A stretch of DNA of 64,000 nt, taken from Sabethes cyaneus. Lineage: Eukaryota > Arthropoda > Insecta > Diptera > Culicidae. The stretch is from contig NC_071355.1 in assembly GCF_943734655.1 (NCBI RefSeq), forward strand, positions 224,258,527-224,322,526. Direction: 5' to 3'. Within the stretch, counting starts at the first letter, position 1, and every line of letters begins with the position of its first letter. The position numbers and the translations under genes were made by a program. Below are positions 35,150-44,938 of this stretch, piece by piece. A model generated the notes under the pieces. The model was not told where the DNA came from, ran no database searches, and saw nothing but the letters and a program-made list of their open reading frames with translations.

Positions 35150-35516
35150 CAACCCCGATGGAAACTAAGGTTGTATTTCGACAGTAAAGGAGGCGAATGT
35201 TGAGTGTAGCAACAAGGAGTTGACTTGTCATCCTTCAGCGTCTGTCAGGGCAGTTCTTGGTGGCTTGATGGTTCCTCAACCAAGTGCTCCAGGTTGTTCT
35301 CCAGGTTAGAAGCGGCACACGACAGTGTCTGATCCGGAGCTGGCGGCTGAATTAGGAAATGTCTTGCTTGGGCACTAGACTCACTTTCACCTAAGATGAT
35401 AGCCCCGTCAGAAAACTCGGTAGCGTGGCCTTAGTAATGCAACCTACTCAAACCAAACGACTCGGAACATTCGGCATGAGCGAAGGCGATGAAATAAGGA
35501 CATGGAAAAGATGGTA
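35150..35516 (+). repeat. Possible LINE 5' sequence, uncertain
   Basis: The stretch is unusually balanced in composition. Its end ('aaggacatggaaaagatgg') continues after the transposon at 36481 with 'cctggaactacccaaatagt', so it forms one older sequence. It might be the 5' part of the LINE whose endonuclease lies at 38500-38935, but I cannot prove the link. Confidence 0.3.
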
Positions 35517-36478
35517 GGGGAACTGTGGGTAAGACGAACAGGTTAAGAAGAACAGCTAATATAATACAGAGAACTTATGATTTATAAAACCTAAATACAG
35601 TTTACTTCAGTTCAACATATTGTTTTCAAAAGGAGCTAGTGAAATATTTAACAAAAAATGTTTTTCAATGTGTATTTTGAGTTTTAAAAATGGTCCGAAA
35701 AAGTGAACTTTTTTAGTGCTGCGGGTGAAACGGACAATGTGTGGGGGTAAGATGGACATGTATTGTGAATCGCCCCAACTGAGCGCATATTATTATTTTT
35801 GACCCTTAACAAATTGAATACGTAAAATATGGTGGTGTAGCGTGTAAAAAATGAAGGGGGCAGTCCACCCCCTCCCACTAGAGGCAGCTAATAGAAAGTT
35901 GTTTGGCAGCGACAATATGAACAAGCATTCCAAAAACTGTTTCATGCCTGACCGCTGCTGATTTGTTTGAAGTTCACGTTTGCCGGTTAAATTTTCATTT
36001 ATATGCTTGAGATATCACTAAGAAGCAAAATCAACCATTTTAATATAATATGTTCACTGACCATCTTACCCACACTAGCAGTTGTCCATTTCACCCCATC
36101 ATTATACATTTTTTTAAAGCGTTTACAATTTTTCATACGCAAATGAAATTACGTATTATTTCAATGCAGACGTTACTTGAAAAGGTATTAAATCGAAATA
36201 CTTCATGCTATGGGCAACATTTTGGAATTAAACTACTCGAAAAGCTTAATTCCGATGGAAAAAAAGTTACATCCAAACGCAGAATCATGTCCTATTTTTA
36301 GTATTTTTGTACTTTATCAAAATTGCAAAGTTTTAAATAATGATTGAAACGTTCAGACATCATGAGTTAGCAAGATGGTTGGATGCCTATCAAATCATTT
36401 ACTAATTTTAATGCTTTAGTGGTAGAATCAACCTCCTGTCCGTCTTACCCACCCTGTTCGTCTTACCCACAGTTCCCC
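35517..36478. mobile_element. 962-bp TIR element, TA duplication
   Basis: The ends GGGGAACTGTGGGTAAGACG (left) and GGGGAACTGTGGGTAAGACG (right, minus strand) are identical over about 27 bp, and TA flanks each side (35515-35516, 36479-36480). Inside, further inverted phrases occur ('gggtaagatggaca' near 35747 and 'ctgaccatcttaccca' near 36058). No transposase is encoded. Confidence 0.85.
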
Positions 36479-36785
36479 TACCTGGAACTACCCAAATAGT
36501 ATCATTAGTCGCATGAAGGGTTACGCAACTATAATTCAAACATTTAAATATGGTAGAAATTCGTGTCCGTTACCTTTATTGAACTGTTATGTGACTGAAA
36601 AAGCGCAAGAGGTGGAGCCTATGTGCAACCAATTGTTACACAGATGTTTCGTCAAACATCAATGCGCGTTATCTAAACACAAGCAGCTATTCGCGACTAC
36701 GGTACTAAAAGAGATTTTAAAACTGTTCGTTCTCACACGAAATCCTATACCGCGTTGTCAAAACTTGCGGGAAAACAAAAACAAA

Positions 36786-36905
36786 AATACTTCCTTCTTT
36801 TTTTTCTCGCACAAAAACCAAACAATCATGAGCAACTTCGTAATCGCGAATTGTGTTTAGCGGAAAACAAATTTGCTCTGTGATCTCCAAGACAAAAAGC
36901 GTTTA
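36786..36905 (+). repeat. Direct repeat, copy 1
   Basis: It starts ACTTCCTTCTTTTTTTTCTC and runs through 'aacttcgtaatcgcga' to 'atctccaagaca', about 120 bp. It is repeated in the same orientation at 37719-37838. Confidence 0.8.
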
Positions 36906-37276
36906 GGGTACAGGAGGCTATTTTCAACCCATTAAGCGGTAGCCTGAATAATATTCAGGAATTACGTTGAAATTGTATTTATTCGAGACAAGATTTTTAT
37001 ACCAGTTGATAGAATAATATTTATTGAATATCGGCGCGTATTTTGGTCTTAATGAAACGCTACTGACTTTGAGTTATAGTCGCGAGAAATGATCAAGTCG
37101 CTGCGGCTAAATTGAGCCCATTTTCTATAGTGGTGTCTGTGTTTTTTAAATCCGACTGGCCGAAATAGCCAGCACAGGCATTAAATGCTTTTCAAAAACA
37201 GATCAAAAGAGAGACCGATCGATAACGTGTCGCTATTGCCAACATTCCGGGCTCATTGAAGATGATTAGTTTTGCA

Positions 37277-37355
37277 GTGACAACAGCTTGCTGCTGGCGC
37301 TAGTGTATCATTGAATCGTTCATATACACTAGCACCAGGAGTAAGTAGTTGTCAC
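37277..37355. repeat. 79-bp imperfect hairpin
   Basis: The outer stem GTGACAAC/GTTGTCAC is perfect. After a mismatched stretch comes CTGGCGCTAGTGTAT/ATACACTAGCACCAG around a loop of about 13 bases. The shape is like a small RNA precursor or a mini-foldback. The sequence does not recall a known miRNA. Confidence 0.45.
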
Positions 37356-37718
37356 TCAAATACTAGCTATGCCAACACGATAGAAGAGTTTCAGGCGAAA
37401 CTGCCTCACATATTGGTAGTAGTGTAAATAGAGCACCATATTCTGAAATTAAAAGCAAAATGCTGCAAACTGCTAGTGGATGAAAATTGATTTATATTTT
37501 CATATCAGAGGTGAATTTTTGTGTTCTTCCGTGATGAAAAAAGTAGAATTGTTCTGTGACATCATATTCACAGCTGTTTAGTTACTAGAATAAGCAAACG
37601 TGATCATAATTGTGTGTTTTCCAAACCATCATCAAGAGCGGATACGCGTAAACGATTGCTGCTGTTTTTTCAACCTGATTACATGCTAGTAGCGTGCTGG
37701 AAACACCCTCCCGTACCC

Positions 37719-37838
37719 TACTTCCTTCTTTTTTTTCTCGCACAAAAACCAAACAATCATGAGCAACTTCGTAATCGCGAGTTGTGTTTGGTGGAAAACA
37801 AATTTGTTCTCTGATCTCCAAGACAGAAAGTATTTACA
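37719..37838 (+). repeat. Direct repeat, copy 2
   Basis: This is the same 120-bp unit as at 36786-36905 with a few changes (cgcgagttgtg for cgcgaattgtg). About 810 bp of unrecognised DNA separates the copies. Confidence 0.8.
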
Positions 37839-38499
37839 TTGGTATCCGTAAATAATGCGAAACTAAACTTTAGTTTTAGGGCTTATAATATTATACTAAT
37901 CTTCATTCCATTCAAAATTTAACGTGCAAATTATAATTTTGCTTGGTATTATTATTTCATGCGTCAAATTTCACATTTGTTTATCTATTAATTTTCAAAT
38001 TTAAAGAATTAAACCATCCATTAAGATTTCGTTTACGATGGAAAAATGCGTTGTAAAATCAAACTAGAAACTATAATTATTTGGTATTATAGTAAATGCA
38101 ATGCGATCTTCGTGAATTTTCATATACATATTGTTAAAATAAAAATGTTTCTATGTTGAGTAACATTTTTTCATATAAAATATGGCGGAATGTGGTGTTA
38201 CATTGTTATTGTATTTGTTCGGTTACATTTAAATTAATAATATGCCTGAATCAACATAATGTGACAGTATTGTTTACCAATGGCATTATAATAACACGAT
38301 GCTGCGATGAAGTTTCATGTTACTAGACATACACTAATATATTAGTGACAGCCAGTATAAGTATTGGATAACCTGAATCCAACGTATCAATAACATAAAG
38401 TTGCTCATTTGTTATGTATTTTTCAGTATTGTGACCGGCGAAGATCTTCGCAATTCAAATAAGATTTAATAGCAACATGGAAGATGTTGCAAGTGCTGC
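37839..38499. other. AT-rich non-genic stretch, nothing recognised
   Basis: Very AT-rich with no frame longer than a few dozen codons apart from the edge of the LINE fragment that follows. Confidence 0.55.
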
Positions 38500-38935
38500 T
38501 TGGGTACATATTGCTAGAGTTCCTGGTTAGTGACAGGGTGCTTCGGTTTGAATCCCGAAAGTTCTGCATCGTGGCACTGCAGGAGATCTGTCGTAACGGC
38601 GAGAAGGTATGGAGGATCCGTAGCGGCAAGGCCCCATTTTACCACTGCAGTGGAGCGATCAACCAGCATCCAATCAACCCCAATGGGTCTTGTAGTGAAG
38701 GGTAAAATACAGGATCGTGTGATGGACTGGATGGCGATCAACGAGTAAGTTGAGGATAAAGGTCCGTTTCTTCAACTACACCATCATAAACGTGTATTGC
38801 CCGCACGAAGCTAGACCCAACGTCGAGAAGGAAGCGTTCTACGTGCAGCTTAAAGCAATATACGACAGCTGTTTGTCACAGGACATCAAGATCGTTTTCG
38901 GAGATATGAACGTCCAGATCGGCAGGGAAGCGATA
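38500..38935 (+). mobile_element. RTE-like LINE endonuclease domain, 5' part
   Basis: Translation gives FCIVALQE, then VWRIRSGKAPFYHCSG, VVKGKIQDRVMDW, RFFNYTIINVYCPHEARPN, and KIVFGDMNVQIGREA near 38895-38935. IVALQE and GDMNVQIG are the metal- and phosphate-binding motifs of the apurinic-like endonuclease of LINEs. The domain is interrupted by a mariner after GREA and continues at 40451. Confidence 0.85.
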
Positions 38936-40450
38936 GAGTGTTCAATAAGTTCGAATATAACTTTTCAGCGTTGCGTACTTACATCATGTGCATTCTGTGT
39001 ATTGGTGCCTATGTCATCGTTATTTGTCTACCGCGCGCGATGAAGGAGTACTGCAACGTAGTAGTAAAGTTGTTTGCGAGAGGTGAGCGAAACGTCGATA
39101 TATTTCGGTGGTTGAAACTCCACGGGGTGAAACGGAATTTCATCTATAACACCATCCGTCGGTACCAAGAGACGGGTTCGGCCAAGGATCGTGCTAGATC
39201 CGGGCGACCGCGTCCGGCGAGGACGCCAGCAGCCATCAAGGTGGTGAGAGAGCGGGCTCGTCGAAAAAGGAACCGCTCGATCCGAAAGACCGCTGTTGAC
39301 CTGGATGTGTCGATCGGGATTGCCCACATCATTATGGCGAAGGACTTGGAATTCAAGCCGTACAAGAAACGGAAGGTTCACGGGGTAACGGACTCTACAA
39401 CGAAGAAGAGGGTGGACAGGCAAAACTGATGCTTTCGCGGCACGCTGGTCAGGACTTCGTGTTTTCTGATGAGAAATTCGTTATCTTGCAACAGCCGCAC
39501 AATGTCCAAAATGACCGGCTATGGGCGCCGACGTTGGGCAGCATCCACCTGTCCCACATAAACATCCCGCGGTTCCAGAGCACCGCGTCAGTGATGGTTT
39601 GGGGGCCGTATCCCAGCGTGGGAAGCTTCCACTGGTGTTTATCGAGAAAAACGTGAAAATCAACGCCGCGTACTATAAGACCGAGGTTCTGGAGAAGGTT
39701 GTGGCCCCGGCGCTTCGTGACCTCTACGGGAAAGATCATTACTTCTTTCAACAGGACGGAGCATCGGTCCACACGGCGAATATCGTTTAAGCGTGGTGTC
39801 GGGAGAATTTGACTGATTTTCTCGAAAAGACTGTGTGGCCTCCCAGCTCCCCGAATCTCAATCCGCTGGACTTTTATGTACGGTCGTACATGCTGGCCAA
39901 GCAGAGCGAACATAAAGTGAGTACTATGGACCAATTTAAGAAGCTCATTTCCAAGATCTAGGACGAGATGCCCATGGACCAGGTGCATGCCGCGTGTGAT
40001 TCTTTTGAGAAACGTCTCAAGCTTGTCCAAGGAAAGAAATTTGATTCCGCTGCCATGAATGAAATCATAAAATCATGAAATGTGAGTTCATGTCAAATCA
40101 TGACTGAACTGCCATATCAGACAGCAAAAAAAACCTTGAATAATAGTTCATGAATTTGCGTTGTGTTGTACTGCAAGAAGCTCGTGATATCATGATTTTT
40201 ATTCATGGTGTATTTTCATAAATCATGAGCTAGAAACCGGGAATCATGAGTCATTTTGCTCGTTTTGGACATCAAATTTCGACCCGTGTCATAAAGCATA
40301 AAGGGGGGGGGGGGGGGTGCTTCTATCAAATATGTCGTAAAGGTTCTCATTAAACACTGCTTCAATAAAAATTGACTCAGAAAAGAATAACTTGTATTTT
40401 CATTTTCTAAACACATTTTTAAAGGGTATTCGAACTTATTGAACACCATG
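38936..40450 (+). mobile_element. DD37D (maT/mori-like) mariner element
   Basis: Inverted ends share GTGTTCAATAAGTTCGAATA (left at about 38939; right, on minus, ending about 40447). TA lies just outside on each side, though the outermost few bases do not align cleanly. It is inserted in LINE endonuclease codons. It carries a near full-length but broken transposase and a 3' non-coding part with a 15-base G run (40303-40317). Confidence 0.85.
39040..40078 (+). pseudogene. Mariner transposase pseudogene, DD37D spacing
   Basis: The N-terminal paired-like HTH region starts at MKEYCNVVVKLFARGERNVD (39040) and includes IRRYQETGSAKDRARSGRPR. Catalytic motifs are FSDEKFV (first Asp, about 39470), FFQQDGASVHTA (second Asp, about 39750) and PPSSPNLNPLDF (about 39840). 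Counting residues between the second Asp and the Asp in LDF gives 37, as in maT/mori-type mariners. Frameshifts near 39428 and 39610 and in-frame stops at about 39788 and 39960 inactivate it. The ORF ends NEIIKS at 40078, so the length is close to a complete transposase of about 345 residues. Confidence 0.9.
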
Positions 40451-40700
40451 TATAGACCGGTGATCGGGACCCATAGCCTGCACATCAGCGATGCATTTAC
40501 TCTCTAGTTTCCCGAGGCCTGGTGAAGCACTTTCTTTCCCCACAAAGATATCTACAAAGCTACCTAGAGATCCCCTGACCAATGAATATTGAATCAAGTC
40601 GACCATATTCTCATCGATTACTGGTTTTTCTCGAACATTACCAACATACGGTCCCTACGGGGTGCGGATTTCGACTCGTATCATTAACTAGTACCATAAC
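40451..40700 (+). mobile_element. RTE-like LINE endonuclease domain, 3' part
   Basis: After the mariner the frame continues MYRPVIGTHSLH, STFFPHKDIYKATWRSPDQ, ILNQVDHILI and RGADFDS, the end of a LINE endonuclease (the NQVDHILI and D-H region). Stops interrupt it. It is the second half of 38500-38935. Confidence 0.85.
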
Positions 40701-40984
40701 ACTCGAACAAATCCTCCAGAAATGTCGGTAGTCTTCTCTGTTATCAGTCCCACTGTTCACAGATAGTGGCTTGGAGATTTCATTTTTCATCGGCTTGTTT
40801 AATCAATGCATCACTCGAAAGACTCACTTTGAAAAATATTTCAAAGTCTTTCTTGGCAGATACTTTAATGACAAGAATGCTCAAAAAGCACAAAGATGCC
40901 CGTATTCCGTTTTTAAATAATTTGATGGCTTTGAATATCTAGCTTAATTGGAAACGCGACGTCTGGCGCAAACATTAAAACATT

Positions 40985-41245
40985 TAAACAGCACAGATGC
41001 TTAAATGGGTTCAAGAGCTTCAATTATTTGACCCATAGTTCCACCCTCTTCATCAATCCTCGAAAGTCAAGTCAATGTCAGCTTTGGAATCCTTACTACC
41101 ACAAGGGAGTTGACAGAATCGAAGCTGTACAACGGAGATTTGCGCGCGTTCTCCTTCGACGCCTTCCATGGAGAGACCCGTTCCGGCTGTCATCCTACGC
41201 AAGTTGCTACCAACTCGTGCATCTGGACACTTTAATGTATCTGAC
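40985..41245 (+). mobile_element. Jockey-like LINE C-terminal fragment
   Basis: The frame reads SSQCQLWNPYYHKGVDRIEA, VQRRFARVLLRRLPWRDPFR and YQLVHLDTL. This is the characteristic 'WNPYY...RIE.VQRRF...LPWRDP' tail that follows the RT domain in jockey-clade ORF2 proteins. The preceding palm domain is too degraded to read. Confidence 0.85.
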
Positions 41246-41271
41246 GTACATACTTAAAAATAAGCACCAAG

Positions 41272-41318
41272 TTCGGCAAAATTTTGCCGAAATCTCAACA
41301 GCCGAATGTTCGGCTGTT
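41272..41318. repeat. Two adjacent palindromes
   Basis: TTCGGCAAAATTTTGCCGAA (41272-41291) is a perfect 20-bp palindrome. AACAGCCGAA-TG-TTCGGCTGTT (41297-41318) is perfect apart from a two-base centre. Both share the CCGAA/TTCGG core. Confidence 0.85.
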
Positions 41319-41639
41319 TGACACAATTATTCCTTGCTGTTTTGATCGCAATTGAAATCCTGCCTGCCTGAAATACGAACAAAATCTCTCTCAACATACC
41401 AGATCTCCACCCAATCGAGAAATATTTGCCTATCGTTAAGCGGAACAAGTAGAAGATCCAAAAAAAAAAAAGTTGGAAGCGAAAATAAGTTTACGGTAAA
41501 CTGGTATTCTACCGAGAACGTGACTGGAAAAAGGTGACTGTGCAGAAACTGATGGCGGAGTAGGGTTTGCTCGCTCGATTGAAGCAAATATACGAAACAA
41601 CTTCAGAATGAATTCGTTTTGTTGTACACTCGGAGGGAT

Positions 41640-42235
41640 GAATGTATGCAGTAGCATTCAACAAAGCTTTATGTACGAAATCCCACGAAAAACGGACAGC
41701 CGCGAATCGGGATTTCTACGGATTACGTAGCCAGCTGAAGTCCCGTAGTTTGCAAATTCGCACAAAACTGGCGCTCTACAGAATACTAATCCTCTCGGTG
41801 GTTCTTTACGGACACGAATCATGGACGCTAGAGGAAGCTGATAGGCGAGTGCTAGTGGTTGTAGAGCGTAAAATTCTGCGATCTATACTTGGCGACAAAA
41901 TGGAAAATGGAGTGTGGCGCAGACGCATGAATCACGAGCTGTACCAAGTATACATATATGCTGATATAGTGAAGTTAGTGTAATGTGGCAGGCTGCGGTG
42001 GGCTGGACACGTGGCCAGAATGCCCGACGAAAGAGTAGCCAAAACTATTTTCAGCAGAGAACCAGGAAGAGGCCGTAGACTCCGAGGCAGACCCCACATC
42101 CGGTTGGTGTGTGCTGTCGAAGACTAGGCTCGTTTATCTGCTGTTCGTGGGGATTGTAGAACGGCAGCCCAGGACCGACGGTACTGGAGGACCATAATTC
42201 GTTAGGCGCAGGATCGGTAACGGACCGTTGCCACT
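41640..42235 (+). mobile_element. RTE-like LINE C-terminal fragment, copy A
   Basis: The frame reads RSQLKSRSLQIRTKLALYRI, LILSVVLYGHESWTLEEADR, WRRRMNHELYQVY, a stop, then GRLRWAGHVARMPDERVAK and GRRLRGRPHIR. This matches the same region of the LINE at 6540-6937. The RT core is absent. Confidence 0.88.
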
Positions 42236-42259
42236 AAAGTAAAGTTAGTAATTGTTCTT

Positions 42260-42775
42260 AAAGGAGCAGTATGAAGATCAAAATTTTGCAGACAATATCG
42301 CAGCCATTGGTCAACCCAAATACTGTGTAAAACTGTGGGAGAGATTTTTAGCGAGAGAGGTTGCAAAGTTGCAGGGCTGCAAGGTTGGGATTCATCATCA
42401 AGCCTGCTAATGTGGAACTAGATTGGGAAGCATTTAAAGTGGTCGGACAATTTAGATACCTTCGTGACATGTTGCTACGAAATGACTTGCGAAGTCAAAA
42501 GGTGAGTTGCCGTTGCGAATGGTGTTTTCCGTGGTTTGCAAAATCATATAAATTAGCGCATGGGACTTTTTCTTACGGTGGCAATTCGCCAGACACCTGG
42601 CCAGGCCAGAATACCTGATGATAACCCCTCCAAAACTATCAATAGTAGGGAATGAGGAAGAGACCGTGAGCTCTGGGATAGGTTCTAGAATCGGTCCGAT
42701 CAATAGGTAATCGAGATGATTGAAATACGACAGCCTAAAACCGGCAATACTGGGCAATTGTAATCTGTGCGGCGC
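42260..42775 (+). mobile_element. RTE-like LINE C-terminal fragment, copy B
   Basis: VELDWEAFKVVGQFRYL corresponds to the 'DGDTFEVVDEFDYLGSLV' region. Further downstream come traces of the ARMPDD and final WRR-like regions. There are large internal losses. It lies directly after copy A in the same direction. Confidence 0.55.
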
Positions 42776-42789
42776 AGAAACAAATCAAA

Positions 42790-44787
42790 TTTAAAAAAAT
42801 TGATTTGGTATGCGACTAACCCACAAATAGTCTAAGCAATGTACAGCTTATTGGTCTCATGCATTAAACAATGAAGTTGGAGCCAACATTTACGTCGATT
42901 ACTGCAAATTATTTCTTTCAAAAATTGCGTGAAATTATTATTGAAGAAATATGATTTCAACGAAACGGCGCTACATGCCGTTTCTCGGAGAATAACGCTA
43001 TTTTATTTGAGAAAATTTCCAAAAACTGGACTGTTCCGAACAATGTTCTAAGAGCGGTGATAGAAAAATATACAATAAACTACTGAATAAAATTGGTTTT
43101 CCACATTTTCACAAAAATTGAACGTTTTTAAATAAAATCCTCAATGCTACTGATTAATACATTTTTTGTGTGAAATTCTACAACTTCTGTATTTTATTCT
43201 AATTACGAAAGTTAGCATATCTACCCAGAAATACTAGATAAAAGTGCTCATGGCGATGTCGGAATTCACCCTAGCGTTAATTAGAAATTCGGCAGTCCTT
43301 TTCCGGGGCCAGCGCTGCAACCGGTGGGAAATTATTAATGGCAAAAATTAAATATTGAAAGCACTTTGCTTTGGCATTGATTAATTGGCTTTTGATGCTA
43401 ATGATGGAGTTCGGGTTGATGGTTGCAGCGCCGAGCTTACCTTTCTCGCTGCACCGAACAAACCGCACACGCAGCCAGTTTCGTGACGTGGAATTTTAAT
43501 TAATAACCACCAACTTTGGAGGTTGCAATCGACCGTGCAGGCGGCAGCGGTATCGCTCACCGTGAAGGCTTTTAAAAGTTTGAAATATGTTTTTCCGATA
43601 GGACTCCCATACGTCACCAGTGCGCGAAGCGCGGGTGGTTGAAAACCGCTGAAGGCAGCAGCATTAAATATTGTTTTTCTTTTTATTCCTGCACAGCTCA
43701 ATATAACGACCATAAATTGTGATCACGAGAGAAACGCCACAGCCGTGCGCGAACAGGACTGGAACAAAACTGCGCTGAAAGAAAGAACAAATTTACAACT
43801 AAATTAATGCTGGGAAAGTCGACTGCGCCGGGTGGCTGGGGATACGACCATGTGTGGGTGTGGCGACAGGGAACAGCTTTTTTATGCGGTGGTCTCCCTC
43901 TCGCTCTCTCACTCTGTCTCCAGCCCTCTCGCTCGGTCGCCGGGGAGTGAAGACAGTATCGCATAAAAATGATATTAATGGTTTGATTGCACTACCGTAG
44001 CTGCTGTCACGCCATATTATAAATGTTTGCGCTGGAACTTGGGTGGGTTGTCAGATCGAACCGAAGCTCAGGCCAGAGACAGGATGCGTAGAAAAGTTTG
44101 CATTGCTAGAAAGGAAACTTACAGTGCGGTCTTAAACCACATGTGAATAATGATTTGATAGTGTATATAAAGAAGTTCTTTTCTCTATATACTATTTATG
44201 AAATAATTATTGTTGTTTGATAGGCTTTTTAATAGATTTTCTTTATCTTAATGAAGTCGGATTAGCTGCACAATACGCCGTTTCCTGCATGATGGGGACT
44301 GAGAAGTAATAAATCGAATCGAATCGAATATCCGGTGCATCCAAATCGATGACAATTAACGGTAAACCTATCAATGAGTAACTCATAAATGCAACGAAAG
44401 TATTCTATCAATCGTTAGAATAATGCTAACATCACACAATTAAAATGGTATGACTCATGTCCTGCGAACAATTATAGTTAGAAAATCACAATAACAGAGA
44501 TTTTTAGAGCGAGTTTGATAAACATAGTGGGAAATTTCTTTCGATTAAAATGGGATCGATTGCTTGTTTTGCATGCTCAGATTTAACCACACTTAACAAA
44601 TAAATATTGCAAACATATTTTAATTATTAGTGCTGCTTTTTTGAAAGCTCTTAATATACCTAGAAATTGATTAAAGCTTATTCGAAGATCTGGTAAGTTA
44701 AACTGGTGCTACACAACATTTCCAAATTTTCAATCAATTTGATTTCAAATACTAATCATCTCATTCTGTACATACATGTCAACGAAG
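42790..44787. other. Non-genic stretch 3' of Wnt6
   Basis: No gene is recognised. 43260-43960 is more balanced in composition and repeat-free, and contains several TAAT-type sites. The remainder is AT-rich. Downstream location relative to Wnt6 makes this a candidate for locus control DNA. Confidence 0.5.
43270..43515. promoter_or_regulatory. Candidate enhancer with TAAT-type sites
   Basis: Homeodomain-like motifs recur: GTTAATTAG, ATTATTAATGG, AAATTAAATATT, GATTAATTGG, GCTAATGATG and TTTTAATTAATAA. They lie within about 245 bp of otherwise mixed-composition sequence. The role is inferred from motif density and proximity to a Wnt gene only. Confidence 0.25.
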
Positions 44788-44793
44788 TTTATT
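44788..44793 (-). terminator. Candidate poly(A) signal for Wnt6
   Basis: TTTATT on the plus strand is AATAAA on the minus strand, about 145 bp beyond the Wnt6 stop codon. A reasonable cleavage signal, unproven. Confidence 0.4.
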
Positions 44794-44938
44794 TCAGCAA
44801 AGTCGCTTCTTCGATCAGTCTTCCCAGGTTCATGTGGAGAGTTGCTTCCTAAATACGATATTCCAAGTGTCGAAACAAACAAAGCGGTGACAGTCACCTT
44901 CCGGTTTAGCCGAGAACTTCTGTTCCAGGCAATACTGC

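Noticed and set aside
39028..40030. Long minus ORFs of 131 and 193 codons
   Set aside because: They are antisense shadows of the mariner transposase on the plus strand.
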